Below are positions 53,316 to 62,307 of a DNA stretch of 64,000 nt, one piece after another. The notes under the pieces are model-generated. The model saw nothing but the letters and a program-made list of their open reading frames with translations, was not told the DNA's origin and did not search any database. The position numbers and the translations under genes are program-made. Source of the DNA: Geodermatophilus obscurus. Lineage in GTDB: Bacteria > Actinomycetota > Actinomycetes > Mycobacteriales > Geodermatophilaceae. Each line of letters opens with the position of its first letter. The stretch's first letter is position 1. The stretch is taken from positions 186,001 through 250,000 of the forward strand of contig NZ_FOWE01000002.1 in NCBI RefSeq assembly GCF_900115395.1. The letters are read 5' to 3'.

Positions 53316-53837
53316 ATGACGGACGACCCGGAACCGGTGGTGACCGGGGCGCCGGAGGCGCTCCTCGTCCGGCTGTCCTGGGACGGGCCGCAGGGCTGGT
53401 ACGAGCAGCGGGAGGGTGCCCGCCAGGAGGTGGCCCTGCTCTACGCGCGGTTGACCACCGGGTACCCGGCCGACCACTGGGTGGCCTACGGCTTCCTGCG
53501 TGCCTGGCGGCGACACCTGCGCCTGTCACTGCGCGGCCTCGTCGACAGCCTGCCCCTGCTGACCGGGCGGTCGCTGACCCTCGACGGGGACGACGTCTTC
53601 GCGCACTGGGGCGGGGTGCAGGACGTGCTGCTCGACCTGTGGCCTGACGCCGCCGAGGACGCCGCGGTCACGTCCCGCGCCCTGATCCGGCTGCAGACGG
53701 CCTTCGGTGCCGAGCGCGTCGACGTCGCCGCGGTCCACCGCGAGATGCTCGCCGCGGCAGCGTTCCTCGACGGCGTGGAGGTCCGGGCGCAGGCCCAGGT
53801 CGAGTTCATGCAGGACCGCGACGACTCCGTCCGCTGA
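53316..53837 (+). CDS. Hypothetical protein after the two-component genes
   Basis: Unrecognised 173-residue soluble protein, rich in Trp, Leu and Ala (LLVRLSWDGPQGWYEQREGA, HWVAYGFLRAWRRHLRLSLR, VFAHWGGVQDVLLDLWPDAA). No signal or membrane helix. ATG start 33 bases after the response regulator, same strand. Codon use is typical. Confidence 0.7.
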   Translation: MTDDPEPVVTGAPEALLVRLSWDGPQGWYEQREGARQEVALLYARLTTGYPADHWVAYGFLRAWRRHLRLSLRGLVDSLPLLTGRSLTLDGDDVFAHWGGVQDVLLDLWPDAAEDAAVTSRALIRLQTAFGAERVDVAAVHREMLAAAAFLDGVEVRAQAQVEFMQDRDDSVR

Positions 53838-53961
53838 CGGGTGGCGGCGGCCGGCCGGTCGGTCGGCGTGGGCGGTCGATGATCCTGCGTCACGCGCGGC
53901 CGCGATCTGTGGACGGGTCGCTGACCTGCGGATTCGGGTCGCGGACTGATCCGACTTCGGC

Positions 53962-53967
53962 TATAAT
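53962..53967 (+). promoter_or_regulatory. Perfect TATAAT -10, probable leaderless promoter
   Basis: TATAAT lies six bases upstream of the A of the ATG of the DUF222 gene, so transcription would begin at or near the start codon. No clear TTGACA-like -35 is seen 17 bases upstream. Rare AT-rich box in a very GC-rich region. Confidence 0.6.
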
Positions 53968-53973
53968 TCGATC

Positions 53974-55311
53974 ATGTGTTCGAGTGACTGGCGGCCGGGT
54001 GACGTGCTCGACGACGTCGCCGCGCTGGTCGCCGAGCGCAACCGGATCGACGCCGCGCTGGCCCGCCGGGTGCGGGCCGCGGAGCTGGCGCAGGCGCCGG
54101 AGCGGGACGGTCAGCGGTCGATGGCTGCGTGGTTGCGGGGGCACTGCCGGCTGTCGGGGTCGGAGGCCCTGCGGCTGGTGACCGCCGGGCGAGCGATGGA
54201 GCACCTGCCCGCCCTGGCCGAGGCGGCCGAGGCGGGGTTGGCCAGCGCCGGGCAGGTCGCCGAGGCGGCCCGGGCGGTGACGCCGCGGCGGCTGGCCGCG
54301 GCCGCCGCTGCCGGTGTGGACCTGGCGGTCATCGACGCCGTCTTCACCGGGGTGGCGGTGCAGCGGCCGCACGCCGACCTGGTGGCGGTGGTGGCCCGCT
54401 ACCTGCTCGGTCTGGAGCCCGACGGGCCCGGGCCGGACCCCACCGAGGGGCGCCGGCTCGTCTTCGTCCGGCACGCCGACGGGTCGGTGTCCTTCCACGG
54501 GCACCTCGACGCCGTGGGTAGGGAGAAGGTCCAGGCCGCGGTGGAGGCGCATGTCCAGGCCGACCGGCCCGCCGGGGACGAGCGCACCCGCGCGCAGCGG
54601 CAGGGCGACGCCCTGGTGCAGATCGCCGACAACGCCCTCGCCTCCGGCGCGGCGCCGGTGCTGCGCACGGTCAAGCCCCACGTCGCGGTCCGCATCGACC
54701 TCGACGACCTGGCCGACCCGGCCACCGGCGCCGGTGCGGCCACCACGGGGTTCGGCGCCACCATCTCCGCCGCCCGCGCCCGCTGGCTGGCCTGCGATAG
54801 CGGCATCGCCCGGGTCGTGTTCGGCCCCGACGGCGCCCCGCTCGACGTCGGCCGCGAACAGCGACTGGTCTCCGGGCCGCTGCGGCGGGCGGTCGAGGCC
54901 CGCGACGGCGGCTGCGTGTTCACCGGCTGCGACGCACCGAACTCCTGGTGCGACGTCCACCACCTGATCCACTGGATCGACGGCGGCCAGACGTCGCTGG
55001 CCAACAGCGGGCTGCTCTGCGAACGGCACCACACGAAGGTCCACCACGGGTTCCGCGTCGAACGAAACCGGACGGGCGATGGCGCACCTGGCGACCCGAC
55101 GGTTCGGAGATCACCACCCCCGCGGCGCTGGTCCCCGCCGCTTGATCGCTACAGGTCGACCACTCGACGCTCCGCGGTGAGCTCGCTCGGGCTGTCCCCC
55201 GTGTTCACCGTGGTGCTCGCTCGACCAGCAGCACCTGCGCGCCGTCGGGCGAGTACGGCTGGTGCGGCGTGCCCTTCGGCACGACGTAGAGCTGGCCCGG
55301 GCCGAGCGTGA
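53974..55311 (+). CDS. DUF222/HNH endonuclease-domain protein, probable frameshift near 3' end
   Basis: Member of the large DUF222 family of actinobacterial multicopy genes (13E12-repeat type). Residues 1-280 are DUF222; about 300-360 form the HNH nuclease (CVFTGCDAPNSWCDVHHLIH, SGLLCERHHTKVHHGF). After the HNH, the +1 frame from 55066 encodes the typical family ending (PDGRWRTWRPDGSEITTPAA) and stops at 55145. The annotated frame instead reads unrelated Arg/Pro-rich sequence to 55311 and overlaps the cupin. One base appears lost near the AAA at 55065-55067. Confidence 0.85.
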   Translation: MCSSDWRPGDVLDDVAALVAERNRIDAALARRVRAAELAQAPERDGQRSMAAWLRGHCRLSGSEALRLVTAGRAMEHLPALAEAAEAGLASAGQVAEAARAVTPRRLAAAAAAGVDLAVIDAVFTGVAVQRPHADLVAVVARYLLGLEPDGPGPDPTEGRRLVFVRHADGSVSFHGHLDAVGREKVQAAVEAHVQADRPAGDERTRAQRQGDALVQIADNALASGAAPVLRTVKPHVAVRIDLDDLADPATGAGAATTGFGATISAARARWLACDSGIARVVFGPDGAPLDVGREQRLVSGPLRRAVEARDGGCVFTGCDAPNSWCDVHHLIHWIDGGQTSLANSGLLCERHHTKVHHGFRVERNRTGDGAPGDPTVRRSPPPRRWSPPLDRYRSTTRRSAVSSLGLSPVFTVVLARPAAPARRRASTAGAACPSARRRAGPGRA

Positions 55312-55513
55312 CGTCGCCGTTGTCCATCCGGATGGTCAGCGAGCCCGAGAGCACGAGGAAGACCTCGTCGGTCTCCAGGTGGCTGTGGCGGGTGAACCTG
55401 CCACGGGTGTGCACGACGCGGACGTCGTAGTCGTTGAGGACGGCGACGGTGCGCGGCGACCACGGCTCGTCGATGCCGGCCAGGACCGCCGCCAGGTCGA
55501 CGGGTCGCTTCAC
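55205..55513 (-). CDS. Cupin domain protein
   Basis: 102-residue single-domain cupin. Motif 1 (HSHLETDEVFLVLSGSLTIR) and motif 2 (GPGQLYVVPKGTPHQPYSPD) are conserved, with the metal-binding histidines. GTG start overlaps the alpha/beta hydrolase stop by four bases, so it is the last gene of the monooxygenase operon. Possible sugar or small-molecule binding or isomerase role. Confidence 0.88.
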   Translation of the reverse strand: MKRPVDLAAVLAGIDEPWSPRTVAVLNDYDVRVVHTRGRFTRHSHLETDEVFLVLSGSLTIRMDNGDVTLGPGQLYVVPKGTPHQPYSPDGAQVLLVERAPR

Positions 55514-56538
55514 GGCACCACGTCCACCGACGCCGACGCCCGGGCGAGCGCGCGGTCGACCAGGGCGAGGAGCCGCCGGCTGACCTCCGCGCGGCGCTCC
55601 AGCTGCACCATGTGTCCGACCCCGGGGTAGACGGCGAGCTCGGCCATGGGCAGGGCGTCGGCGATGGCGCGGCTGTGCTCGACCGGGCAGAGCCGGTCGG
55701 CGTCGCCCACGGCCACCAGCGCCGGCACCTCGGCGAGCGCCTCCAGGGCCCTGGCGCGGTCGTGGTCGGAGAAGGTGGGCAGGAACGCGGCCACGGTCTC
55801 CGCCGAGCAGGCGCGGTGGACGTCCATCGCGGCCGCGACGTCCGCCGCGTCGGCCGTGCCGCTGAAGATCAGCTTCATGTCCAGCGGGCCGACCACGCGC
55901 GGCCGGCCGGCCCGCTCCGCCCGGACCGCCCGCTCGTTGAGCACCGGCAGCAGCTTCTCGACCACGCGGGCCACCGGCCGCGGCAGCCCGTAGGTCACCG
56001 CGTCCAGGCCGCCGGAACTGGTGCCCACGAACGCGACGCCGACCACCCGCTCGCCGAGGAGGTCGGGACGCTGCTCGGCCAGTGCCATCAGCGTCATGCC
56101 GCCCATCGAGTGCCCGGCGACGACCACCGGCCCGGCCGGCGCGACCTCCTCGACCACCCGCGCCATGTCCCGCCCGAGCACCTCGATCGTGGCGCGGTCG
56201 CGCGTCGTCGGCCCGGACCGCCCGTGCCCGCGGTGGTCGTAGGTGACCACCCGCAGGTCCGGCCGGGCCGCCAGCAGGTCGCGCACCTGGCCGGCCCACA
56301 GCCGTGACGACTGCACGTAGCCGTGCGCGAGGACGACGGTCGCGACGGGCTGCTCCGCCCCGAACTCCTCGACGTGCAGCTCGAGGCCGTCCTCGGTGGT
56401 CACCGTGCGGACGCGGCCCTGCGGCGGCGGCTCGGGTGCGGCCGCCGGCGACGGAGCGGGACGGGCGGCACGGCGCCGGGCGACCGCGGCACCGGCGGCG
56501 AGGACGGCGGCTCCGGCGATGGTGATGGACGTGCGCAT
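55510..56538 (-). CDS. Alpha/beta hydrolase, esterase-like
   Basis: 342-residue hydrolase with an N-terminal signal/membrane helix (about 4-22), oxyanion AHGYVQSSRL, DHRGHGRS, nucleophile Ser144 (VVVAGHSMGGMTLM) and a late catalytic His (PGVGHMVQL). It lies 21 bases behind a Baeyer-Villiger monooxygenase and could hydrolyse the ester that enzyme produces. Esterase function is inferred from context. Confidence 0.92.
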   Translation of the reverse strand: MRTSITIAGAAVLAAGAAVARRRAARPAPSPAAAPEPPPQGRVRTVTTEDGLELHVEEFGAEQPVATVVLAHGYVQSSRLWAGQVRDLLAARPDLRVVTYDHRGHGRSGPTTRDRATIEVLGRDMARVVEEVAPAGPVVVAGHSMGGMTLMALAEQRPDLLGERVVGVAFVGTSSGGLDAVTYGLPRPVARVVEKLLPVLNERAVRAERAGRPRVVGPLDMKLIFSGTADAADVAAAMDVHRACSAETVAAFLPTFSDHDRARALEALAEVPALVAVGDADRLCPVEHSRAIADALPMAELAVYPGVGHMVQLERRAEVSRRLLALVDRALARASASVDVVP

Positions 56539-56559
56539 GGGGGAGTGGACCTCCGGAGG

Positions 56560-58080
56560 TCAGGCGGGGACGGGGACGCGCCGGGCGGCGCGCAGCTCGT
56601 AGGACTCGGCGTCGAAACGCCGCATGAGGCGCATGAAGGTGACCGTGTGCGTGGGCCAGAGGGTGAAGTTCCGCCCCTGCTCGTCGCGGTACCAGGACCG
56701 GCAGCCGCCGGCGTTCCACACGGTGCCGGTGAGCTCGGCCTGCAGCCGCGCGTTCGAGGCGTCCTGTGCCGACCGCCGCACCTCGAGGGCGTCGGCACGG
56801 GCGTCCCGCATCGCGCGCAGCGCCGCGACGACGTAGCCGATCTGCGCCTCGATCATGATCACGACCGAGGTGTGGCCGAGCACGGTGTTCGGGCCGAGCA
56901 GGAGGAACAGGTTCGGGAAGCCGGCGACGGTGGTGCCGCGGTGGGCCTGGACGCCCGAGCGCTCCCACTCCTCGGACAGCGTGCGGCCCTCGCGGCCGGT
57001 GAGCCGGTGGGCGAGCGGGATGTCCATCACCCGGAAGCCGGTGCCGTAGACGACGACGTCGACCTCGTGCTCGGTCCCGTCGGCGGCGACCACCGCGTGC
57101 GGGCGCACCTCCGTCACCGGGGACGCGACGACCTGCACGTTCGGCCGGGTCAGCGCCCGCAGGTAGTCGTCGCTGACGATCACCCGCTTGCAGCCGATGG
57201 CGTAGTCCGGGGTGAGCCTCGCGCGCAGCTCCGGGTCGGGCACCTGCTGCTCGAGGAAGGCCAGCGCCTGCTTCTCGAACAGGCCGCGCAGCCGCCCGCC
57301 GCCGATGAAGGCGCGCAGCCGGGCCTCGCGGCTCCAGTACTGCACCCCGCGGGCGAGGCGCAGGAAGCCGGGCACGCCGGCCATCACCCGGTGCTCGCGC
57401 TCGGTGTAGGCGCGGTCGGCCCGCGCGATCACCCACGGCGGCGTGCGCTGGAAGACGACGACCTCCGCCGCCGTCCGCTGCAGCTCCGGCACGAACTGCG
57501 CGGCGGACGCACCGGTGCCGACGACGGCGACCCGCTTGCCGGTCAGGTCGACCGAGTGGTCCCAGCGCGCGGAGTGGAACCAGGGGCCGGCGAAGGTCCC
57601 GGTGCCCGGCACGTCGGGCAGGTGCGGCTCGACCAGGCCGCCGGCGCCACTGACCAGCACGTCGGCGGTGAGGTCGCCGCGCGAGGTCCGCAGCCGCCAG
57701 AGCAGCGCGTCGTCGTCCCACCGCCCGGAGACGACGTCGGTGCCGCAGCGCAGGTGCGGGAGCACGCCGGAGTCGGCGGCGACCTGCTCGAGGTAGCTGC
57801 GGATCTCCGGCTGGCGCGAGTAGACGTGCGACCAGTCCCGCTTCGGCGCGAAGGAGAAGGAGTAGAGGTGGCTGGGGACGTCGCAGGCCGCGCCGGGGTA
57901 GGTGTTGTCGCGCCAGGTGCCGCCCAGGCCGTCGGCGCGCTCGAGGACGACGAAGTCGTCGATGCCCGCCTCCCGCAGGGCGACGGCGGTGCCGATGCCG
58001 GAGAACCCGCTGCCGACGACGACCACGCGGGCGTGCGGGGGCAGGGGACGGGGAGCGGGCGACGTCGTCGTCGCGGACAC
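56560..58080 (-). CDS. Baeyer-Villiger flavin monooxygenase
   Basis: 506-residue class B flavin monooxygenase. FAD site GSGFSG at 23-28, segment GGTWRDNTYPGAACDVPS, the BVMO fingerprint FxGxxxHxxxW (residues 163-173, FAGPWFHSARW) and the NADPH site GTGASA at 188-193. It inserts oxygen next to a ketone to give esters or lactones. GTG at 58080 is chosen for its GGAGG; the frame is open 22 codons upstream. Confidence 0.94.
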   Translation of the reverse strand: MSATTTSPAPRPLPPHARVVVVGSGFSGIGTAVALREAGIDDFVVLERADGLGGTWRDNTYPGAACDVPSHLYSFSFAPKRDWSHVYSRQPEIRSYLEQVAADSGVLPHLRCGTDVVSGRWDDDALLWRLRTSRGDLTADVLVSGAGGLVEPHLPDVPGTGTFAGPWFHSARWDHSVDLTGKRVAVVGTGASAAQFVPELQRTAAEVVVFQRTPPWVIARADRAYTEREHRVMAGVPGFLRLARGVQYWSREARLRAFIGGGRLRGLFEKQALAFLEQQVPDPELRARLTPDYAIGCKRVIVSDDYLRALTRPNVQVVASPVTEVRPHAVVAADGTEHEVDVVVYGTGFRVMDIPLAHRLTGREGRTLSEEWERSGVQAHRGTTVAGFPNLFLLLGPNTVLGHTSVVIMIEAQIGYVVAALRAMRDARADALEVRRSAQDASNARLQAELTGTVWNAGGCRSWYRDEQGRNFTLWPTHTVTFMRLMRRFDAESYELRAARRVPVPA

Positions 58081-58175
58081 GGGCGCCTCCGGTGGCGTGC
58101 GGGGTGTGGGGAGCGTCGCACGGGTCCGACCGGTCGTCGTCGGCACCGTCCGGGGTCCCCGTAGGCTGGACCCCC

Positions 58176-59249
58176 GTGAGTCTCACCATCGGGATCGTCG
58201 GGCTGCCCAACGTCGGCAAGTCGACGCTGTTCAACGCGTTGACCAAGAACGACGTCCTGGCGGCCAACTACCCCTTCGCCACGATCGAGCCGAACGTCGG
58301 CGTCGTCGGCGTGCCCGACGAGCGGCTGGGGAAGCTGGCCGAGCTGTTCAGCTCGCAGAAGGTGGTGCCGGCGACGGTGTCGTTCGTCGACATCGCCGGC
58401 ATCGTCCGCGGCGCCAGCGAGGGGCAGGGGCTGGGCAACAAGTTCCTGGCCAACATCCGCGAGAGCGACGCGATCTGCCAGGTGATCCGCGTGTTCACCG
58501 ACCCCGACGTCGTCCACGTCGAGGGCAAGGTCTCCCCGCGCGACGACATCGAGACGATCAACACCGAGCTCGTCCTCGCCGATCTGCAGACGCTGGAGAA
58601 GGCGATCCCGCGGCTGGAGAAGGAGTCGCGCAAGGACAAGGAGCGCGCGGCGCTGCTGCAGGCGGCGCAGGTCGCCGAGCAGGTGCTCAACTCCGGGCAG
58701 ACGCTGTTCGCCGCCGGGGTAGACCCCGCGCCGCTGCGCGAGCTGACGCTGCTGACGACGAAGCCGTTCCTGTACGTCTTCAACGTCGACGCCGACGAGC
58801 TGGCCAACGAGGAGCTGATCACCGAGCTGCGCGAGCTGGTGGCGCCGGCCGAGGCGATCCTGCTCGACGCCAAGACCGAGTCCGAGCTCGCCGAGCTGCC
58901 GGCCGAGGAGGCCGCGGAGCTGCTCGCGTCGATCGGGCAGAACGAGCCGGGCCTCGACCAGCTGGCGAAGGTCGGCTTCCGCACGCTGGGCCTGCAGACC
59001 TACCTGACGGCGGGCCCGAAGGAGGCGCGCGCCTGGACCATCCCGGTCGGCGCGACCGCCCCGCAGGCCGCCGGCGTCATCCACACCGACTTCCAGCGCG
59101 GGTTCATCAAGGCCGAGGTCGTGTCCTACGACCAGCTCATGGAGGCCGGCTCGATGGCCGAGGCCAAGTCCCGCGGCTGGGTGCGCATCGAGGGCAAGGA
59201 CTACGTCATGTCCGACGGCGACGTCGTGGAGTTCCGCTTCAACGTGTAG
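58176..59249 (+). CDS. ychF: Redox-regulated ATPase YchF
   Basis: Ribosome-associated OBG-family ATPase. The 357-residue product has a P-loop (GLPNVGKST), IAGIVRGASEGQGLGNKF, LANIRESDAICQVIRVF and a C-terminal TGS-like domain (GRVVSYD, DGDVVEFRFNV). GTG start; a TAGGCT -10-like box eight bases upstream suggests a leaderless transcript. Its 3' end neighbours the integrase, so this conserved gene marks the edge of the integrated region. Confidence 0.97.
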   Translation: MSLTIGIVGLPNVGKSTLFNALTKNDVLAANYPFATIEPNVGVVGVPDERLGKLAELFSSQKVVPATVSFVDIAGIVRGASEGQGLGNKFLANIRESDAICQVIRVFTDPDVVHVEGKVSPRDDIETINTELVLADLQTLEKAIPRLEKESRKDKERAALLQAAQVAEQVLNSGQTLFAAGVDPAPLRELTLLTTKPFLYVFNVDADELANEELITELRELVAPAEAILLDAKTESELAELPAEEAAELLASIGQNEPGLDQLAKVGFRTLGLQTYLTAGPKEARAWTIPVGATAPQAAGVIHTDFQRGFIKAEVVSYDQLMEAGSMAEAKSRGWVRIEGKDYVMSDGDVVEFRFNV

Positions 59250-59289
59250 GACGGCCTGTTTCCGCAGGTCAGCGGCCGATGCAGGTCCT

Positions 59290-59310
59290 CCAGTCAACAC
59301 CCAGTCAACA
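59290..59310. repeat. Paired 10-base repeats near the integrase, candidate arm sites
   Basis: CCAGTCAACA occurs at 59290-59299 and 59301-59310, an 11-base period, in the gap between ychF and the integrase stop. Tyrosine integrases of actinobacterial elements bind short direct repeats of this kind next to att. The role is inferred. Confidence 0.45.
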
Positions 59311-59498
59311 GGATTCCGAGCTCGAGGTCGTCGACGCCGCCGACTCGCACCTCTCCGGGCGGCTCTGCGGTCCGGTCTAACGCTTGACGGGGACGGTCGT
59401 CGCTGACGCGTGGAGCAGTCTCGGCAGGCCGCTGCGGCGTGACAGCCGGAGGAGGCGGGCGCCGCGGCGGAAGGCACTGGAGGCCGGCGCCGGCCTCG

Positions 59499-60653
59499 TC
59501 AGCGACCTCCGGTGGTGCTCCGGTCGGCCTCCGGGCCGTAGGACTCGGTGAGCATCGCCTGCGCGGCGGCGCGTGTGCGGTCCTCGGCGCTCGGCCACAG
59601 ATGCGAGTACGTGGACAGCGTGGTGGTCGCGGAGGAGTGCCCGAGTGCGCGCTGGACGGTGACGACGTCGCAGCCGGAGGCGATCAGCCCCGAGGCGTAG
59701 AAGTGCCGGAGGTCGTGCAGACGGAGTCCGGAGATTCCGGCAGCGGTGATCGCGGTGCGCCAGCGGTGGCCGACGGTGTTCTGGTGCGGCGGTTGATCGC
59801 CTTCCCCGGTGAACATCCAGCCGCCCTCGTGGTTCTGCGCGGCGACGTGTACGGCCAGCATCTCGACCAGTCCGGGTGCCAGGAACACGACTCGCTCGCT
59901 GCCGTACTTGGGCGGCCGGACCTCGACCTGTCCGCGGCCGGCCCGCTGCACTTGGCGGGCGACGGTGAGGGTGCGACGCAGGAAGTCGATGTCCGCCACC
60001 TGGAGGCCGGCGGCCTCGCCGAGCCGGAGCCCGGCGAACGCGCAGAGCGCTACGAACGGCCGGAAGGCTGGGTCGGCCGCGTCGAGAATCCTGCCCACCT
60101 GCGCCGCTGTGGGCAGGGTCATCGCGGCCTGAGGGCGACGACGGCGGGGGAGTGCCACCCCGACGCTGGGATCGGTCGGGATGAGCCTGTCCGCGACAGC
60201 GCCACGCAGCACCGCGCGGACGTTGTTCATCCGGGTGTGCACCGTGCCGGGGGCGAGTCCGCGGCTGACCATGCCCTTCACCCAGCCCTCGACATGTGAA
60301 CGACGGAGTGATCGCAGCGGGACGTCGGCGAACGGCACGGAGTTGGCGGCCAGCCTCATGGCCAAGACAGTCCCCGGAGCCCACACCTGCCGTTCGGACC
60401 AGTCGGCGTAGAACTCAGCAAAGGTGATCCGGCCTGCGCCGGGATCGACGTAAGTGCCTCGTGCGACGTGCGCGGTCTGCTCGTCGAGCCACCGTTGTGC
60501 GTCCCGCTTGAGAGCGAAGGACTTGGCTACCTGTCGGCCCGACGGGTCGCGGAACTGCGGTCGGTAGCGCAGGCCCTTGCCGTCCTGCGCTGTCGGAACC
60601 AGCTTGCCGGTGACCGGGTCCTTCCGGCGCCACCGGTCCTGGATGCTCGCCAC
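59499..60653 (-). CDS. int: Tyrosine recombinase/integrase
   Basis: 384-residue site-specific recombinase with complete active site: Arg210 (FAGLRLGEAAG), His313-Arg316 (LHDLRHFYASGL), His339 (ALGHSS) and Tyr349. N-terminal AP2-like/SAM-like arm domains (PQFRDPSGRQVAKSFALKRD, VWAPGTVLAMRLAANSV). GTG start with GGAGGT. Sits at the 3' side of ychF with an excisionase upstream, typical of actinobacterial integrative elements. Confidence 0.95.
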   Translation of the reverse strand: MASIQDRWRRKDPVTGKLVPTAQDGKGLRYRPQFRDPSGRQVAKSFALKRDAQRWLDEQTAHVARGTYVDPGAGRITFAEFYADWSERQVWAPGTVLAMRLAANSVPFADVPLRSLRRSHVEGWVKGMVSRGLAPGTVHTRMNNVRAVLRGAVADRLIPTDPSVGVALPRRRRPQAAMTLPTAAQVGRILDAADPAFRPFVALCAFAGLRLGEAAGLQVADIDFLRRTLTVARQVQRAGRGQVEVRPPKYGSERVVFLAPGLVEMLAVHVAAQNHEGGWMFTGEGDQPPHQNTVGHRWRTAITAAGISGLRLHDLRHFYASGLIASGCDVVTVQRALGHSSATTTLSTYSHLWPSAEDRTRAAAQAMLTESYGPEADRSTTGGR

Positions 60654-60783
60654 GGTGACCTCCAGTCGGCCGCGCGATGAGGTTCAAATGCCGGTCAACG
60701 TAGTCTGGGGGCCCGACGTCTGAGGCGGTGCACGACGAGCACGGTGACGCAAGGTCCTTGATGCCGACGCCCCGCGAGTCAGC

Positions 60784-60993
60784 TCAGTACGCCTGTGCCC
60801 GCTGGCGTTGACCGATCCACCGGTCGACGTCCTCGCGGCGATACATGACCCGGCGGCCAAGGCGGAAGCCGGCGGGGCCGGCGCCGAGGTGCCGCCAGTA
60901 GCGGAGAGTCGCGACAGGGGTCCGGAGGGAGGCCGCAGCCTCGACGAGGGTCATGAGGTCGCTTCCACTGCTCAAAGCGTTGGTCGAAGGCAT
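60784..60993 (-). CDS. xis: Excisionase-like MerR/HTH protein
   Basis: 69-residue winged HTH protein (TLVEAAASLRTPVATLRYWR, GFRLGRRVMYRREDVDRWIG), the usual Xis/MerR-type helix pair of integrative elements. ATG at 60993 with GGGAGA ribosome site; the frame is open 20 codons upstream. Directs excision with the adjacent integrase. Confidence 0.85.
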   Translation of the reverse strand: MPSTNALSSGSDLMTLVEAAASLRTPVATLRYWRHLGAGPAGFRLGRRVMYRREDVDRWIGQRQRAQAY

Positions 60994-61131
60994 GGCGGGT
61001 CTCCCCAGATGGCGGCTGATGACTGACGAGGAGGCGTCCACTCCTGCCAGCACCGTTCGGCCGCCTCACTCACCAGCCAGCCTGAGCAACCTTCCCCAGT
61101 TGATCTGCAGTGCCGGCGTTGCGGTAGTCGC

Positions 61132-61677
61132 TCAGGTGATCGAGCCGCGGCGGGCTTGTCGCCGCGCCCGCGCCCGACGCTGGTCGTCGAACGATCCGCT
61201 GCGCACAGACGGGCGGCGGCGAAATGCCTCGAGGACATCACCGAGCGCCTTGGACAAGTTCAGCAAGTCGCGGTCGTAGATCCGGCCGTCGTCCACTTGG
61301 CGAGCGAGCTCGTCGAGCAGGGGCGGCCAGTCGCGGCGTGTCGGTGTCGCGGGTACTGGGACCTCGACGCGTCGCTCGACGACCTCCACGGCGGAGCGGC
61401 CAGACGCTGCGGCTCGGATTTGCTCCCACGCGCGGTGCCGGCAGGTGGCGGAACACCACTTCGGAATCGGACCGCGGCTGCGTGGGGTGATCGGTCCGCC
61501 GCACCAGGCGCACTCGGTGGCCGCCGCCCGACGTCCCGGGAAGGGCCTCTCCTTGGCAGCTGCGTCGGCTGCGTCGGATCGCCTCGGCTCGATCTGCGCC
61601 CGCTCTACCTTCTGGCGCCGGCGGCGCTCAGCCTCCGCGCGTCGTCTTCGGTGATCGGCCGTTCCCTTGCTGCCCAT
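61132..61677 (-). CDS. Zinc-knuckle protein upstream of xis-int
   Basis: 181-residue, highly basic protein with a central zinc knuckle CxxC-x15-CxxxC (CAWCGGPITPRSRGPIPKWC then SATC) and a helical C-terminus (LLDELARQVDDGRIYDRDLL, NLSKALGDVLEAFRRR). Related proteins precede xis and int in many actinobacterial elements; role unknown, maybe DNA binding. ATG at 61677; the frame continues 22 codons further. Confidence 0.75.
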   Translation of the reverse strand: MGSKGTADHRRRRAEAERRRRQKVERAQIEPRRSDAADAAAKERPFPGRRAAATECAWCGGPITPRSRGPIPKWCSATCRHRAWEQIRAAASGRSAVEVVERRVEVPVPATPTRRDWPPLLDELARQVDDGRIYDRDLLNLSKALGDVLEAFRRRPSVRSGSFDDQRRARARRQARRGSIT

Positions 61678-61895
61678 GGCGCTGAGACTGCTGACGAACC
61701 TCCAGTTACCCGTCACCACGAATTGTGAGACCCGACGGTGCAAGAGGTGTGTGGCCTTGTGATCTTGCTGTTCTCCAGGTCGGCTTGGCGGAGCGTCGAG
61801 GACTGCGGAGGCAGCGTGTCGAGGGGTGCTTGAGTGGTCTGCACGAGTCGGAGAGGTGTCCCTAAAGGCGGCCTATGGGACAGGCAGACCTTCGG

Positions 61896-62243
61896 TCACT
61901 CGGCTCCAGCAAGGTCGTCCAGCGCCAGAGCGACGTCCAGCGCCCAACGGGGGTCGACCTCCGCCAGAGCGGCCTCAAGCTCGGCGAGGCTGGCGACGAC
62001 GCGATGGAACAGGCCGGTGGGTGCGGGGATGTCCACAAAAGGCGCTTCGGTCTCCTCATCGACCGGCCGGTTGTCCCAGTACTCGACAGCGGCCAGCTCA
62101 CGGCGCTCCAGAAGATCGGCTACTTCTTCGTGATCCGTACGTTCCAGCACCCGCTCGACGGCCGGCAGGGCAGCGTCGGTGAAGATCTCATCCGGCTCAG
62201 GCAGAGCGACCGTGTGAAGGCGTCCATCGTCTCCCCGCCACAT
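61896..62243 (-). CDS. Acidic hypothetical protein in the integrated region
   Basis: 115-residue acidic protein (LPEPDEIFTDAALPAVERVL, EYWDNRPVDEETEAPFVDIP, LAELEAALAEVDPRWALDVA), no recognised domain. ATG start without a clear ribosome site. Its composition (Glu/Asp/Leu) suits a small soluble partner such as an antitoxin or immunity protein, but nothing shows this directly. Confidence 0.55.
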   Translation of the reverse strand: MWRGDDGRLHTVALPEPDEIFTDAALPAVERVLERTDHEEVADLLERRELAAVEYWDNRPVDEETEAPFVDIPAPTGLFHRVVASLAELEAALAEVDPRWALDVALALDDLAGAE

Positions 62244-62307
62244 GGCGACAAGATGGCACGGACGCCGGACCGTCGCGGATCGAACACGCTCACGGCATCA
62301 CAGGCAT

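Noticed and set aside
60660-60720. GGTTCAAAT resembling a tRNA T-loop near the integrase
   Set aside because: No acceptor, D or anticodon stems can be folded around it; only the short motif matches.
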